DNA of 64,000 bases from an uncultured Fluviicola sp. (GCF_946478805.1 NZ_CAMLDC010000017.1:38240-102239); one strand, 5' to 3'; positions 1-8,980 are shown, numbered from the stretch's first letter. Translations and numbers: made by a program. Notes: generated by a model not told the origin, from the sequence alone.

Positions 1-914
1 ATGTAGTGAAATACGAAGGTTTGGACCTATTGCATGTGCATTACGCCATTCCTCATGCTTCTGCGGCGTTTATGGCTCAGCAAATTTTGAAAGCACAGGG
101 AATCAACATTCCATTTATTACAACACTTCACGGAACGGATATCACACTCGTAGGAAAAGACCCTTCCTTTGAACCGGTCATTTCATTCTGCATCAACGCT
201 TCAGATGCGGTTACAGCCGTTTCAGAGAGTTTAATGAAAGACACCTATACACATTTCGAAACGAAACGCAAGATTCACGTCATTCCGAATTTCATTCAAC
301 CGAAAGCAGAATTGCCGGTGATCAATATGGAAAAACGAAGACATTATGCCAAGGATGACGAATTGATCCTGTGTCATATCTCCAATTTCCGCCCGGTAAA
401 ACGTATCACCGATGTGGTCCGCATTTTTCAGAAGGTCCAGGAAAAACTTCCCGCGAAACTGTTGTTGGCAGGAGATGGTCCGGATCGCGCAATTGTAGAG
501 CGCCTGGCTCGTGACTTAGGAATTTGTCACCAAATTATCTTTATTGGAAAAGTGCGCGAAACAGGTCCGATCCTGGAATTGAGCGACTTATTCCTCTTAC
601 CCTCCGAAACAGAAAGCTTCGGTTTGGCTGCTTTGGAAGCTATGGCAGAAGGAGTTCCGGTTGTCTCGTCAAACACAGGGGGAATTCCGGAAGTGAACAT
701 TGATGGCTATTCCGGGTTTACATCCGATGTAGGCGATGTGGACTCCATGGCAGAAAATGCGCTCCGTATTTTAGAGGACAAGGAAACACACCAGTTATTC
801 CGTAAAAATGCTTTGGAACAGGCTAAGACTTTTGATTTATCGCGGGTATTGCCTTTGTATGAGGAATTATATGAATCAGTGTTGAAAGGGCACGGAGACA
901 CAGTGAAAGCTTAA
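1..914 (+). CDS. bshA: N-acetyl-alpha-D-glucosaminyl L-malate synthase BshA (3' part)
   Basis: This is a GT-B glycosyltransferase cut by the left window edge; the reading frame is open back to base 3, so the true start lies outside. BshA joins UDP-GlcNAc to L-malate in the first step of bacillithiol synthesis in the cytoplasm. The visible part starts near the family's HVHYAIPHA motif, followed by LHGTDIT, the hinge and the C-terminal donor-binding domain. That domain has the E-x7-E signature (ETESFGLAALE) and GGIPEV. About 300 residues are present, where the family is usually near 375-380, so roughly 75 N-terminal residues are missing. A hairpin terminator follows. The identification is strong by motif resemblance to characterised BshA; a generic glycosyltransferase 4 is the alternative. 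Confidence 0.92.
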   Translation, partial: VVKYEGLDLLHVHYAIPHASAAFMAQQILKAQGINIPFITTLHGTDITLVGKDPSFEPVISFCINASDAVTAVSESLMKDTYTHFETKRKIHVIPNFIQPKAELPVINMEKRRHYAKDDELILCHISNFRPVKRITDVVRIFQKVQEKLPAKLLLAGDGPDRAIVERLARDLGICHQIIFIGKVRETGPILELSDLFLLPSETESFGLAALEAMAEGVPVVSSNTGGIPEVNIDGYSGFTSDVGDVDSMAENALRILEDKETHQLFRKNALEQAKTFDLSRVLPLYEELYESVLKGHGDTVKA

Positions 915-1004
915 TGACTTCATTCATTTAACTGCAAAGGAGCTAAAAGCGTAAAGAAGATCTAAAAAATCTGTTTGCTCTTAGGTAATTATCTAAATAA
1001 ATTG

Positions 1005-1037
1005 AAATCGTCGGGAAATTATTCCGGCGATTTTTTT
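1005..1037 (+). terminator. Rho-independent terminator after bshA
   Basis: The arms AAATCGTCGGGA and TCCGGCGATTT pair with one G-U and one bulged G around a short AATTAT loop. Seven T follow on the + strand. It lies about 90 bases past the bshA stop and before the next gene. Confidence 0.75.
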
Positions 1038-1083
1038 GTTTCCTATCTTAAAATGAATATATTAGATACTCCACTAACGAAAA

Positions 1084-1635
1084 ATGCTGCTTATGAGGTA
1101 TCTAATTCAACAGAACATTCTATTATTCGTTCTTTCACTGGTGATCTATTATTACAATCCCTCATTCGGGTTGATCCTGCTTTCAATTTCCATCGGGCTA
1201 TTTGTATGGGAAGTAACACGAAAAAAAACGAAGCTTTCCCCCATTGTCGCAATCCTTTCGAGTATTTCCCTGTTCTTATTGATGGAAGATTATTCAACCA
1301 AAAGACAGGCGAAAATCATTGTTTCAGAAGTGTTTGACTATTACCGGCACAATCACAAAACCCCCAAAGACCTGGATGAAGTTTTCTTTTCCGGAACCAT
1401 GATGAAAACCGCCATTTTCGGAGGTTTCACCTATGGGCGGAAGATTCTTTCGGAACACCGGTGCGAATGGAAGCTGGAGTTCACCAATATCTGGGGGACA
1501 CATTACTTTTACGACGATAATATCGGGAAGTTTAAACAGACCGAAAAATGGAGTGGAACCGCTCACCATTGGAATACCTTCTGGAAAGTGGAACCACATT
1601 TAAAAGTTACGGATCACAGGGCTCTCCTGGAATAA
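1084..1635 (+). CDS. Hypothetical membrane protein
   Basis: I do not recognise this 183-residue protein. The N-terminal third holds about three hydrophobic segments (roughly residues 9-24, 27-43 and 52-68). A soluble C-terminal part of about 115 residues follows, rich in aromatic residues and with several W/H pairs. The stretch around residues 85-95 (a tyrosine pair, then NHKTPKDLDEVF) faintly resembles the start of GspG-like globular domains, but that is only an impression. A second in-frame Met lies at residue 4 (base 1093) and could be the true start. The stop codon abuts the stop of the convergent T9SS gene. An overlapping shorter reading frame at 975-1337 was judged a shadow because this frame has the more protein-like sequence. 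Confidence 0.68.
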   Translation: MLLMRYLIQQNILLFVLSLVIYYYNPSFGLILLSISIGLFVWEVTRKKTKLSPIVAILSSISLFLLMEDYSTKRQAKIIVSEVFDYYRHNHKTPKDLDEVFFSGTMMKTAIFGGFTYGRKILSEHRCEWKLEFTNIWGTHYFYDDNIGKFKQTEKWSGTAHHWNTFWKVEPHLKVTDHRALLE

Positions 1636-3159
1636 TCAGTGTTTAAGAAAAGGCATTGTTTTCGTCTCGCTTCCTGTCAGGAGTTTGATCAGGTAAGCTC
1701 CTGCTGTCAGCTGACTCAGATCCAGATTCATCTCTTTTTCGTGAGCCTGGACTTTACAGATCAGTCTTCCTTCCATATTCCATACTTCCACAGACTCCAG
1801 GTTCTGATCGGCAGTGCATGTAACCATTCCATTAGAGGGATTGGGGTAAAGATTGAATTGTGTTAATTCCAGTTGTGTAGTTTGAAGCATTCCGTCAGTG
1901 CAATAATTTGTGTTGTCATAAAAATCCTGGATAAAATCAGCAACTTTCATCAAACTATCCACACTTTTCAGTAAAGATGTTCCCGTCATTTTACGGGCAT
2001 ACACCCATGCAAAGTCCATACATTTCAAAGAATTCGGAGCAAACGTTCCCAAGGAGATCGTTGAAAAATTGCGTCGGTCGCTTGGAGCGTGATTTAATGC
2101 CAATTCATTGTATCCCGTGCTCAAAGTGTCCGTGTACTGAAGCACTGTTGGAGTTCCAGTATTCATAAACACACTTCCATCAGCTTGTTTTCCATTGATC
2201 ACATTCAAAAATTCATTGTTGGGATGTGGAATACTATCCGGGAAAACGGAAGTAATCAGGGGATGATTCAAAGACAAAAGTCCGATAGCGGGAGGATTCG
2301 CTCCAAACCCTGTAAAACCATTGATATTCTCATCCGTATTATCTCCATTGTAAACGTAGGCAAGGTTTCTGGCTAAATCCGTTCCACCAAAATCGTCGGT
2401 GTAATTTCCCAAATCAAAATCAGTAAAAACATTGAATTTAAGATCGGTGAATGTTTGATTACTTCTGTTATATGCTTTCACATTTACAAAAGTGGTGTTA
2501 TTCAAGGCATTGTTTGTTGCATACTGATAGAACATGAAGTGCAATTCCATATTCAAGGGTGAAGTAGCCGGGAATTTGGAATTATTCTGATCATTCATCA
2601 TCATGAAAACCGCTATATCGCCCAAAATATTCGGATAGTCACCATTTACCGGATCGTAGGTCCCATTTCCATTCACATCCGTGTAAGGTGCAAGCTGGGT
2701 TGCCATTCCATTTGAAACAATACCGTTTCCGGGCCATTGTGCAATAGTTGGCGGTACTACATATGAACCGGTGTTCCAATTTTGGATATGCAGATCGATC
2801 TGACTTTGCGTCATAGTCCACATGATATTCCCGAATTTATTGATATAATTAGAGTCAGAGTAGTCAGCAGCTAAAGGACCACATCTGAAATCGGACGAAT
2901 CATAAGTGGTAACGGAAAAGTGATCCTGGTTATTCTGATCTTTCGCTGATGCGGAAAAAGACATCTGATAGATCGACGTCACCTGTCCGTTTTTGGGAAC
3001 TCTGTATGTTGCTAGTCCATTAGCCTGATCCTTAAAAAAGATTCCGTCTGAGCTGATAAGGCAGGAAGTGTTGTTAAATTGAAAGGTAAGTCTGTAAGTA
3101 CCTTGTGCCGTAAGCTGCAGGATCGACAGAGTCAGTATAAGTGTAACAATTTTATTCAT
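1636..3159 (-). CDS. T9SS type A sorting domain-containing secreted protein
   Basis: The 507-residue protein has a short signal peptide (MNKIVTLILTLSILQLTAQG). A large region of unknown function follows, rich in N, D, T and aromatic residues. The last ~80 residues form a type A sorting domain: FNLYPNPSNGMV, then VEVWNMEGR and LTAGAYLIKLLTG. Such C-terminal domains route proteins through the type IX secretion system to the outer surface or medium, so the product is inferred to be extracellular. A DxNxNGxYDxxxGDYP stretch near residue 165 resembles a calcium-binding loop of the type seen in thrombospondin-3-like repeats. The central domain matches no enzyme family I recognise. A good Bacteroidota promoter lies just upstream. 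Confidence 0.88.
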   Translation of the reverse strand: MNKIVTLILTLSILQLTAQGTYRLTFQFNNTSCLISSDGIFFKDQANGLATYRVPKNGQVTSIYQMSFSASAKDQNNQDHFSVTTYDSSDFRCGPLAADYSDSNYINKFGNIMWTMTQSQIDLHIQNWNTGSYVVPPTIAQWPGNGIVSNGMATQLAPYTDVNGNGTYDPVNGDYPNILGDIAVFMMMNDQNNSKFPATSPLNMELHFMFYQYATNNALNNTTFVNVKAYNRSNQTFTDLKFNVFTDFDLGNYTDDFGGTDLARNLAYVYNGDNTDENINGFTGFGANPPAIGLLSLNHPLITSVFPDSIPHPNNEFLNVINGKQADGSVFMNTGTPTVLQYTDTLSTGYNELALNHAPSDRRNFSTISLGTFAPNSLKCMDFAWVYARKMTGTSLLKSVDSLMKVADFIQDFYDNTNYCTDGMLQTTQLELTQFNLYPNPSNGMVTCTADQNLESVEVWNMEGRLICKVQAHEKEMNLDLSQLTAGAYLIKLLTGSETKTMPFLKH

Positions 3160-3183
3160 GGAGATGATTTAAGTGAGTTTCTT

Positions 3184-3214
3184 CAAATATAACAAGAAGT
3201 ATTTTTCTTAACAA
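3184..3214 (-). promoter_or_regulatory. Predicted Bacteroidota promoter (TTG-N20-TATATTTG)
   Basis: Read on the minus strand, TTG (3212-3214) is followed after 20 bases by TATATTTG (3184-3191), which fits the Bacteroidota -33/-7 consensus TTTG-N19-21-TAnnTTTG. It lies 25 bases upstream of the T9SS protein start at 3159. Confidence 0.6.
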
Positions 3215-3279
3215 CATATTCTTTTCATTTATCCAAAAAATAAATATCTTAGTTAGGATATATTGAAGAAAACACACTT

Positions 3280-3732
3280 ATGAAAACCATATTTCACGAA
3301 CCAACGCGGGAAGAACTTATCAATCGTATTACTCATTTGGACAAACGGGCTCAGTCCCAATGGGGAAAAATGAATCTCTCTCAGATGCTCGAACATTGCA
3401 CTTCTTGGGAAAAATGGATTCAGGGCAAAGACAATCCGTCATACAAACAAGTGTTTATTGGAACAGTATTCGGTAGAATGGCGCTGAAGCGAATGGTCAA
3501 GGATGACAAACCGTTCGATAAAGGTGTTCCCACGTCCCCCCAATTCAAGATAAAAGAAACAAAAGGAGATATTGAAACAAAAAAGAACGAATGGATCGAG
3601 CTTATCAAAGCTTATGAGAACTATTCAAATCCGACATTCATCCATGATTTTTTCGGGAAGATGTCGAAAGAACAAATTGGATTTATGGCCTATAAACACA
3701 CTGACCATCATTTGAGACAATTTAATTCCTGA
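3280..3732 (+). CDS. DUF1569 / DinB-like protein
   Basis: This is a 150-residue all-helical protein. The start region (EPTREELINRITHL, WGKMNLSQMLEHC) and the C-terminal KHTDHHLRQFN match the DUF1569 branch of the DinB/YfiT-like four-helix bundle. Histidines at LEHC and HTDHH are where members of this fold usually bind a divalent metal. No substrate is known for this branch; related folds include thiol-dependent transferases such as bacillithiol S-transferases, and bshA lies about 2.4 kb upstream. It begins a same-strand run with the next gene only 4 bases away. Family assignment is good; function is unknown. Confidence 0.83.
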   Translation: MKTIFHEPTREELINRITHLDKRAQSQWGKMNLSQMLEHCTSWEKWIQGKDNPSYKQVFIGTVFGRMALKRMVKDDKPFDKGVPTSPQFKIKETKGDIETKKNEWIELIKAYENYSNPTFIHDFFGKMSKEQIGFMAYKHTDHHLRQFNS

Positions 3733-3736
3733 AATT

Positions 3737-4216
3737 ATGAAAAAGAGCGCTACCTTTTTTTTAGTTGTGATGCTGTTCACTTCATCTTCTATCCTTTGCC
3801 AAACAGAAAAAGAAATTACTGTTAAACTGGAATGGCAGGAACAAACCTTTTTTCATTTTTATTCTAATGAGTATGACGTTTATGTTGGAAAACCTGAATT
3901 TTTAGACTTGAAAAACGAGTTATTAGCTGGACTTTTTGATGAATTTGCTCAAGCTAAAGATTCCATCAATCTGACGGATCCATTTTCAAGCTTTAAAGTA
4001 GAACATCAGAAGATGCTTTGGAATAGATTAACTCATTGTGCATCAGAAGGGCATTTACTTATATTTCAGAATGATTCGAAACGAAAATTAAAAACCGTTG
4101 TTATTCTTGATGATAATAGTACTCCAGCTCTTGGTGATATTTGGGAATGTCGAGATCCCAAGAATAAGACCTTGATTTTTTCCCACAATGTATTCACGAG
4201 TAATCCGAATTTTTAA
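3737..4216 (+). CDS. Secreted hypothetical protein
   Basis: The 159-residue product begins with a clear signal peptide (MKKSATFFLVVMLFTSSSILCQ) and is probably exported. A cysteine near the end of the hydrophobic stretch (SSSILCQT) could be a poor lipobox, but the context fits signal peptidase I cleavage as well. The mature part is acidic, with aromatic-rich motifs FFHFYSNEYDVYVG and LWNRLTHCASEGH, and I recognise no domain. It sits 4 bases after the DUF1569 gene and is likely co-transcribed. Codon use is more AT-rich than in the flanking TPR gene. Confidence 0.72.
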   Translation: MKKSATFFLVVMLFTSSSILCQTEKEITVKLEWQEQTFFHFYSNEYDVYVGKPEFLDLKNELLAGLFDEFAQAKDSINLTDPFSSFKVEHQKMLWNRLTHCASEGHLLIFQNDSKRKLKTVVILDDNSTPALGDIWECRDPKNKTLIFSHNVFTSNPNF

Positions 4217-4301
4217 AGGGCTTACTGATGAGATTTAATTCTATTGTGATAATCCGTATTTGATTTTTACTGCTTAAATTGCAGGCAAATAATTTTCAAC
4301 C

Positions 4302-5390
4302 ATGACTAAAAAAATCAAATTGATTGGTTTATTGCTGTTTTTTGCCGTAAATCAAGGTGTATTCGCACAAACCAACCAGGAAAAAGCCCTTTCAAAAGGA
4401 ATGGAAGCCATTAAACTGATGGACAAAGGCGAATTTGATGAAAGCATCAAGCTTTTGAAAGAAGCTGAAAAACTGGATCCCGAGCGTTTTGATTACCCTT
4501 ATGAAATGGCGTATGCTTATTATGCCAAGGCGGATTATAAGAAGGCTATCAGTGTCCTTGAAAAGAATAGAAAACATAAAAACGTAACAGAACAATTATA
4601 CCAATTACTTGGAAATAGTTACGATGTTTCGGGTGATCCTGAAAAAGCACTTGCCGCTTATGATGACGGATTGAAAATTTTCCCGAATTCCGGTTCCATT
4701 TACCTTGAGAAAGGAAATGTATTCTGGGCGAAAAAAGAATACGGGAAAGCCCTTCCTTTCTATGAAAAGGGAATAGAAGTAGACCCTGCATTTCCTTCCA
4801 ATTATTACCGTGCGGCACGTATTTATTGTGGTTCTTCGGAAGAAGTTTGGGGAATGATTTACGGCGAAATCTTCATGAACCTGGAGCGCAACAGCAAGCG
4901 TACGGCAGAAATCAGTCAACTGCTTTTTGATACGTATAAAAGTCAGATCACCTTTACGAGCGACAGTTCTTTCTCCGTTAGTTTTAGTAAAAATGCAACT
5001 ATCAATATCTCGGATTTGAGTGATCCCGGCAAGTTGAAATTGCCCTATGGAATCGGATTTTACGAACCGACCTTGATGATGGCTTTAATTCCGGTTAAAT
5101 CAATCAACCTCACTTCTTTGAATGAGATCCGGACATCCTTTTTGGATAACTATATCGGCAGTGAAAATGAGAAGAATTATCCGACCGTTTTATTCACTTA
5201 TCAGAAAAAAGTGAAAGATGCGGGACATTTGGAGGCATACAATCATTGGATTCTCATGGAAGGTGACGAAGCCGGTTTTCAAAAATGGTATGATGCGAAC
5301 AAGGAGAAATTTGAAGCCTTCGGCAAATGGTTCAACGAAAACCAAATGGAGATTACAGAAGCGAATAAATTCTATAGCGGGCAGTTTTAA
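4302..5390 (+). CDS. Secreted tetratricopeptide-repeat protein
   Basis: This 362-residue protein has a signal peptide ending VNQGVFAQ (about residue 23). About four TPR units follow over residues 28-160, with the typical A-x-x-x-x-G/A-x-x-x-x-P spacing (EFDESIKLLKEAEKLDP, DPEKALAAYDDGLKIFPN, YGKALPFYEKGIEVDPAF). The C-terminal ~190 residues form a separate alpha/beta region I cannot name. TPRs mediate protein-protein contacts; export suggests a periplasmic or outer-membrane scaffold. It lies 53 bases before the DUF695 gene and heads a likely three-gene unit with it and the SRPBCC gene. Confidence 0.83.
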   Translation: MTKKIKLIGLLLFFAVNQGVFAQTNQEKALSKGMEAIKLMDKGEFDESIKLLKEAEKLDPERFDYPYEMAYAYYAKADYKKAISVLEKNRKHKNVTEQLYQLLGNSYDVSGDPEKALAAYDDGLKIFPNSGSIYLEKGNVFWAKKEYGKALPFYEKGIEVDPAFPSNYYRAARIYCGSSEEVWGMIYGEIFMNLERNSKRTAEISQLLFDTYKSQITFTSDSSFSVSFSKNATINISDLSDPGKLKLPYGIGFYEPTLMMALIPVKSINLTSLNEIRTSFLDNYIGSENEKNYPTVLFTYQKKVKDAGHLEAYNHWILMEGDEAGFQKWYDANKEKFEAFGKWFNENQMEITEANKFYSGQF

Positions 5391-5443
5391 TTCTTCCGGA
5401 ATTTTGTTGATGAAGAAATGTAAATCTCTAATTCAGTTTTCGA

Positions 5444-6541
5444 ATGAGTTTATTTAATAAAATCTTTGGGAGTAAACACCTGCCCATTACATCCGATTCC
5501 GAATTCTGGACTTGGTTTCAACAAAATGAAAAAACCTTCTTCAATGTCCTGAATAATAAAAAATCGGATATGGAAGCTGACTTTTTTAACCGGATAAGCT
5601 CCAGATTGGATGAACTGAAGGAGGGTTATTATTTGTTGGCAGGAATGTTTGATTCACAAACTGCAGAATTGATAATAACTGCAGATGGCGATGTCCGGAA
5701 TATCGTTTTTGTAGAAGAATTGATCGCTTCCGCCCCTAAAATAGACGGATGGAAATTTACAGCGTTAAAACAACCCGATAACGACGAAAAATTCATCATT
5801 ACGATGGGCAAATACGAGTTTAATCATCAAAATATTCATTTTTGTGTCAATCAATTGGAAGGATATCCGGACGAAATTGACATCAGTATCATTTATGATG
5901 GATTAACTGATTTAAATGCAGATACCGTTCGTAATGGAATCTATATCTTTCTGGATAATTACCTGGGTGAACTGGATTCGTTAATGAATATTGACAACCT
6001 TTCGGTTATCAGCAGGAGAGAAGCGGGCGATGAAATCATTCCCATCACCAAATTAAAATCCTATTTAACCTGGCGTCAAAAAGAATTCGTTGAGAAATAT
6101 GATGGGTTGCGGCACGATACGGAAAAAGATTTGTATTCCACATTTGAAGCTACACTCGAGAATGGAAATCCATTGATTGTTATTATGAATACCACTTTAT
6201 TGGATTGGGATGCAAAAGCGTCACATCCATGGCTTGTTATTTTCAGGACCAAATATGAAGGATCTGAAGATAATGGGATGCCCGATAACTCTGATTATGA
6301 ACTGATGAATCGAATTGAAGACGAAATCATGCAACAGTTAAAAGATAACGAAGGATATTTGAATTTAGGTCGGCAAACGGCAGATGGCGAACGGGAAATT
6401 TTCTTTGCGTGCAGGGAATTCCGCCGGCCATCAAAAGTGCTTCATGCTATTCAAGAGAAGTATTCAGGACATTTCGAAATAAGTTACGAGATTTATAAAG
6501 ACAAATACTGGAAGTGGTTCGATCAATTTAAATCGAATTAA
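5444..6541 (+). CDS. DUF695 domain-containing protein
   Basis: The 365-residue protein has no signal peptide. The C-terminal half (about residues 205-360) reads like DUF695: a WxxRQKEF start, an LLDWDAKASHPWLVIFRTKY segment, and GRQTADGEREIFFACREF near the end. The N-terminal half (SEFWTWFQQNEKTFF, then an acidic alpha/beta stretch) resembles the module often found attached to DUF695. No activity is known for either part. It lies in a same-strand run between the TPR gene and the SRPBCC membrane protein, with 22 bases to the latter, and is probably cytoplasmic. Confidence 0.8.
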   Translation: MSLFNKIFGSKHLPITSDSEFWTWFQQNEKTFFNVLNNKKSDMEADFFNRISSRLDELKEGYYLLAGMFDSQTAELIITADGDVRNIVFVEELIASAPKIDGWKFTALKQPDNDEKFIITMGKYEFNHQNIHFCVNQLEGYPDEIDISIIYDGLTDLNADTVRNGIYIFLDNYLGELDSLMNIDNLSVISRREAGDEIIPITKLKSYLTWRQKEFVEKYDGLRHDTEKDLYSTFEATLENGNPLIVIMNTTLLDWDAKASHPWLVIFRTKYEGSEDNGMPDNSDYELMNRIEDEIMQQLKDNEGYLNLGRQTADGEREIFFACREFRRPSKVLHAIQEKYSGHFEISYEIYKDKYWKWFDQFKSN

Positions 6542-6563
6542 TCCTTGATTAAGAAAATTAGTT

Positions 6564-7520
6564 ATGAGTAAGATACTATCCTGGATAACTCCTGAAAATG
6601 ATAAAAGAAGAAAATTCATCGCAATTGCTTTGACCGTTTTTCTTTCATACTTATTAACCACTATCGGGGTTTACGCGTTGGGAGAATACGGCCTGTCCAT
6701 GTTTGTAATCACTCCCATCTTTATGGGGATTTGTCCGGTAGTCATTTATGGAAGTAAAAAGAATATGACTTACGGCGCTGCATTTAACCTGGCTGCTTTA
6801 ACATTACTGTTTTTTCTCCTTGTTTTGCTGTGCTTTGCATTGGAAGGGATTATTTGTATTGCCATGGCTCTGCCATTCCTGTTGTTAGGTGTCTGGATCG
6901 GTTCTTTTTTCGGTTGCATCATTATAAATAAACGGCCAAAAGGAGGCGCGCCAACTGTGATTGCCTTGTTTTTCATTATCCCGATTTTCGGTTTCGTTGA
7001 AAAAGATATTGCTCCTTCCGTAACTTCTGTCACCACCTTTATTGATATAGATGCCAGTCCTGAAGTTGTTTGGGAAAATGTTGTTGAATTTCCGCAGTTA
7101 AAAGAACCGACCGAATTTCTTTTCAAAACAGGAATTGCTTATCCGATCAATGCGAAAATCAATGGAAACGGAGTAGGTGCAATCCGTTATTGCAACTTTA
7201 CCACCGGAAGCTTTGTGGAACCTATAACGGTTTGGAATGAACCGAAATTATTGGCTTTTGATGTGTTGGAACAACCGGCTCCAATGAAAGAGGTCAGTTT
7301 TTGGGATATCGATGCACCTCACCTGCACGATTACTTTGTTTCGAAGAAAGGACAATTCAAATTGATTGCACTTCCGAATGGAAAAACGCGTTTGGAGGGA
7401 ACAACCTGGTATTACCACCGCATCAAACCTGAATTCTACTGGAAACTGTGGAGTAATTACATTGTGCATTCGATACATAACCGCGTTTTGGAGCATATTA
7501 AAGAGAATTCAGAGAGATAA
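6564..7520 (+). CDS. Membrane protein with SRPBCC (polyketide cyclase-like) domain
   Basis: This is a 318-residue fusion. Residues ~18-140 contain about five hydrophobic segments. The C-terminal ~165 residues read as a START/SRPBCC fold: TSVTTFIDIDASPEVVWENVVEFPQL, a G-x-G-x-IRYCNFTTGSF strand pair, a W-N-E-P turn, and the closing helix (IHNRVLEHIKEN). In this superfamily the helix-grip domain binds hydrophobic ligands. The membrane anchor is the unusual part and suggests a lipid or isoprenoid ligand (inference). It is the third gene of the TPR-DUF695-SRPBCC run. Confidence 0.8.
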   Translation: MSKILSWITPENDKRRKFIAIALTVFLSYLLTTIGVYALGEYGLSMFVITPIFMGICPVVIYGSKKNMTYGAAFNLAALTLLFFLLVLLCFALEGIICIAMALPFLLLGVWIGSFFGCIIINKRPKGGAPTVIALFFIIPIFGFVEKDIAPSVTSVTTFIDIDASPEVVWENVVEFPQLKEPTEFLFKTGIAYPINAKINGNGVGAIRYCNFTTGSFVEPITVWNEPKLLAFDVLEQPAPMKEVSFWDIDAPHLHDYFVSKKGQFKLIALPNGKTRLEGTTWYYHRIKPEFYWKLWSNYIVHSIHNRVLEHIKENSER

Positions 7521-7551
7521 CTAAAAAATCTCGCTAAACCCTTTCTTTTCT

Positions 7552-7575
7552 CCCGCAGAGGCCACAAATGGCACG
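7552..7575. repeat. Copy of the CGCAGAGG-type intergenic element
   Basis: A purine-rich stretch CCCGCAGAGGCCACAAATGGCACG lies between the SRPBCC gene and the convergent AT-rich gene. Similar words recur at 8981, 50251, 50424, 58117, 63922 and 63980, always between genes. The 111-base gap holds nothing else I can name. Confidence 0.5.
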
Positions 7576-7631
7576 TATTTTTAGTTTTAAATTGAAGTTG
7601 TTTTCTTGGAAGTATCGAAAGGATATGAGAT

Positions 7632-8585
7632 TCAGATATTAGATTTATTAATTTTAAATCTTTGGCAAGACAAATTCCCATCCTTATTAAAATCTATTTC
7701 AAAAATAAAGTTGTTATGATTATTCTCTGCCATATAATTGATGAATATGTTTTTGAATTTATCTTTTGAGAAAGCCATCTCATCAAAATCAAGATCCGCT
7801 AACGTACCAGCTATATAATCTGGGATGCGAATGAATTCGTCAAAAAATGGATCACTGGTACTTTTGGCTAAAGTATATGCAAACTTTCCATCAAATTCAG
7901 TCAGTTCCCATAAATTAGAATAAAATAAACTAGAGGAAACTCCGTCACAAATATCATTTATGGCATCTCGATCGGAAAACCAACCAAATAGAGTTGGTTT
8001 ACACTTCTCTACAATAACAGCTGAAACATAAGCACCTAACATAGTAATTAATGACATGTCAGCTATTAGATTGACCTTTTTATCAATTTTTATTTGCTCT
8101 AAAACACATTTATATTTCTTTGTAAGTTTCTCATAATGTTTGCTATGCTCAGGAAAGTTCTTTTTCCGAGCCAAATTCAAATCTATAAGAGCTTGAAAAG
8201 AATTTAAAAGGGTTGTTTTGTAATCCTCATGCTGAGAAGATAGTTTTCTTCGATTTTTTAAAACAAAAGAAATGTTTAGTAAAGGATAGTTAGTTAAAAA
8301 GTGAATAAAATCGATATTAACTGTCTTCGAACTCTTAATATCCTTTTTAGCAATGATTTTAATTAATTCAGACAAACTATTAAAATCGTGTATATAAGGG
8401 ACCAAAGTAAAAGTGATAACATCATTTGGTTTTTGTTTATTATTTAAACAATAGTCACTATAACAAGTCCATTTTGCTATAGTTTCCATATTTTTGAGGT
8501 AATGATTTTCAATATCAACTTGAGCACTTTTGCTAAATGTATTATGTAATAATTGAACTATTGGATTGTTTACATAATTTTTCAT
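7632..8585 (-). CDS. AT-rich gene for an unrecognised 317-residue protein
   Basis: I do not recognise the family. The protein is cytoplasmic-looking, lysine- and asparagine-rich, and its gene is visibly more AT-rich than its neighbours, which hints at horizontal transfer. Patterned motifs make it a convincing gene: WTCYSDYCLNNKQKPNDVITF (near residue 40), LFGWFSDRDAIND (near 205) and IRIPDYIAGTLADLDFDEM (near 260). The late DYIAG motif and the acidic pairs recall the end of DUF3800-type RNase H-like proteins, which occur in defence and mobile contexts, but that is a weak resemblance. It stands alone on the minus strand between two plus-strand genes, flanked on both sides by copies of the purine-rich element. 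Confidence 0.78.
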   Translation of the reverse strand: MKNYVNNPIVQLLHNTFSKSAQVDIENHYLKNMETIAKWTCYSDYCLNNKQKPNDVITFTLVPYIHDFNSLSELIKIIAKKDIKSSKTVNIDFIHFLTNYPLLNISFVLKNRRKLSSQHEDYKTTLLNSFQALIDLNLARKKNFPEHSKHYEKLTKKYKCVLEQIKIDKKVNLIADMSLITMLGAYVSAVIVEKCKPTLFGWFSDRDAINDICDGVSSSLFYSNLWELTEFDGKFAYTLAKSTSDPFFDEFIRIPDYIAGTLADLDFDEMAFSKDKFKNIFINYMAENNHNNFIFEIDFNKDGNLSCQRFKINKSNI

Positions 8586-8646
8586 GTGCTTATTAAAATT
8601 GATTTGTTTAGAAACTTTAAGGTACAGACTAATTTTTTATTTTTAC

Positions 8647-8973
8647 ATGAAACATCTCGAAATCATCATGATCCCGGTTGCGGATCAGCAAAAAGCAAAG
8701 GAGTTCTATCTGAAATTGGGCTTCGAACTGATTATGGAAGCGCCTTCCGAACATGGAGAAACGTGGATCCAATTGGGTTTACCAGGCTCAGATATAACAA
8801 TTTCCTTGGCGAAATTTCACGGGATCATTATTGAAACGGAGGATATCGCTGAAAAAATGGAGGAGCTAAAATTAAAAGATATCAAGGTTGAGAACATGCA
8901 CGAAACTCCTTGGGGTAAATTTGCGTGGTTGAAGGATATTGACGGAAACAGTTTATGTTTACACCAGAAGTAA
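8647..8973 (+). CDS. VOC (glyoxalase/bleomycin-resistance fold) family protein
   Basis: The 108-residue protein contains the paired beta-alpha-beta-beta-beta modules of the vicinal oxygen chelate fold: HLEIIMIPVADQQKAKEFYLKLGFEL, then the IIIETEDI strand and the terminal FAWLKDIDGNSLCLHQK, whose D-x-D-G-N-x-L pattern is typical. Members bind a divalent metal and include dioxygenases, glyoxalase I and antibiotic-binding proteins; the substrate cannot be told here. The start at 8647 was chosen over an in-frame ATG 63 bases upstream because the fold starts at MKHLEI and the upstream extension is not protein-like. Confidence 0.88.
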   Translation: MKHLEIIMIPVADQQKAKEFYLKLGFELIMEAPSEHGETWIQLGLPGSDITISLAKFHGIIIETEDIAEKMEELKLKDIKVENMHETPWGKFAWLKDIDGNSLCLHQK

Positions 8974-8980
8974 GGTTTTC

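Noticed and set aside
975..1337. 120-residue frame overlapping the membrane hypothetical
   Set aside because: Composition is not protein-like and it overlaps the more convincing 1084-1635 frame; its start lies in the bshA terminator.
2640..2700. Dockerin domain in the T9SS protein
   Set aside because: Only one calcium-loop-like stretch is present; dockerins need two paired repeats, and there is no cellulosome context.
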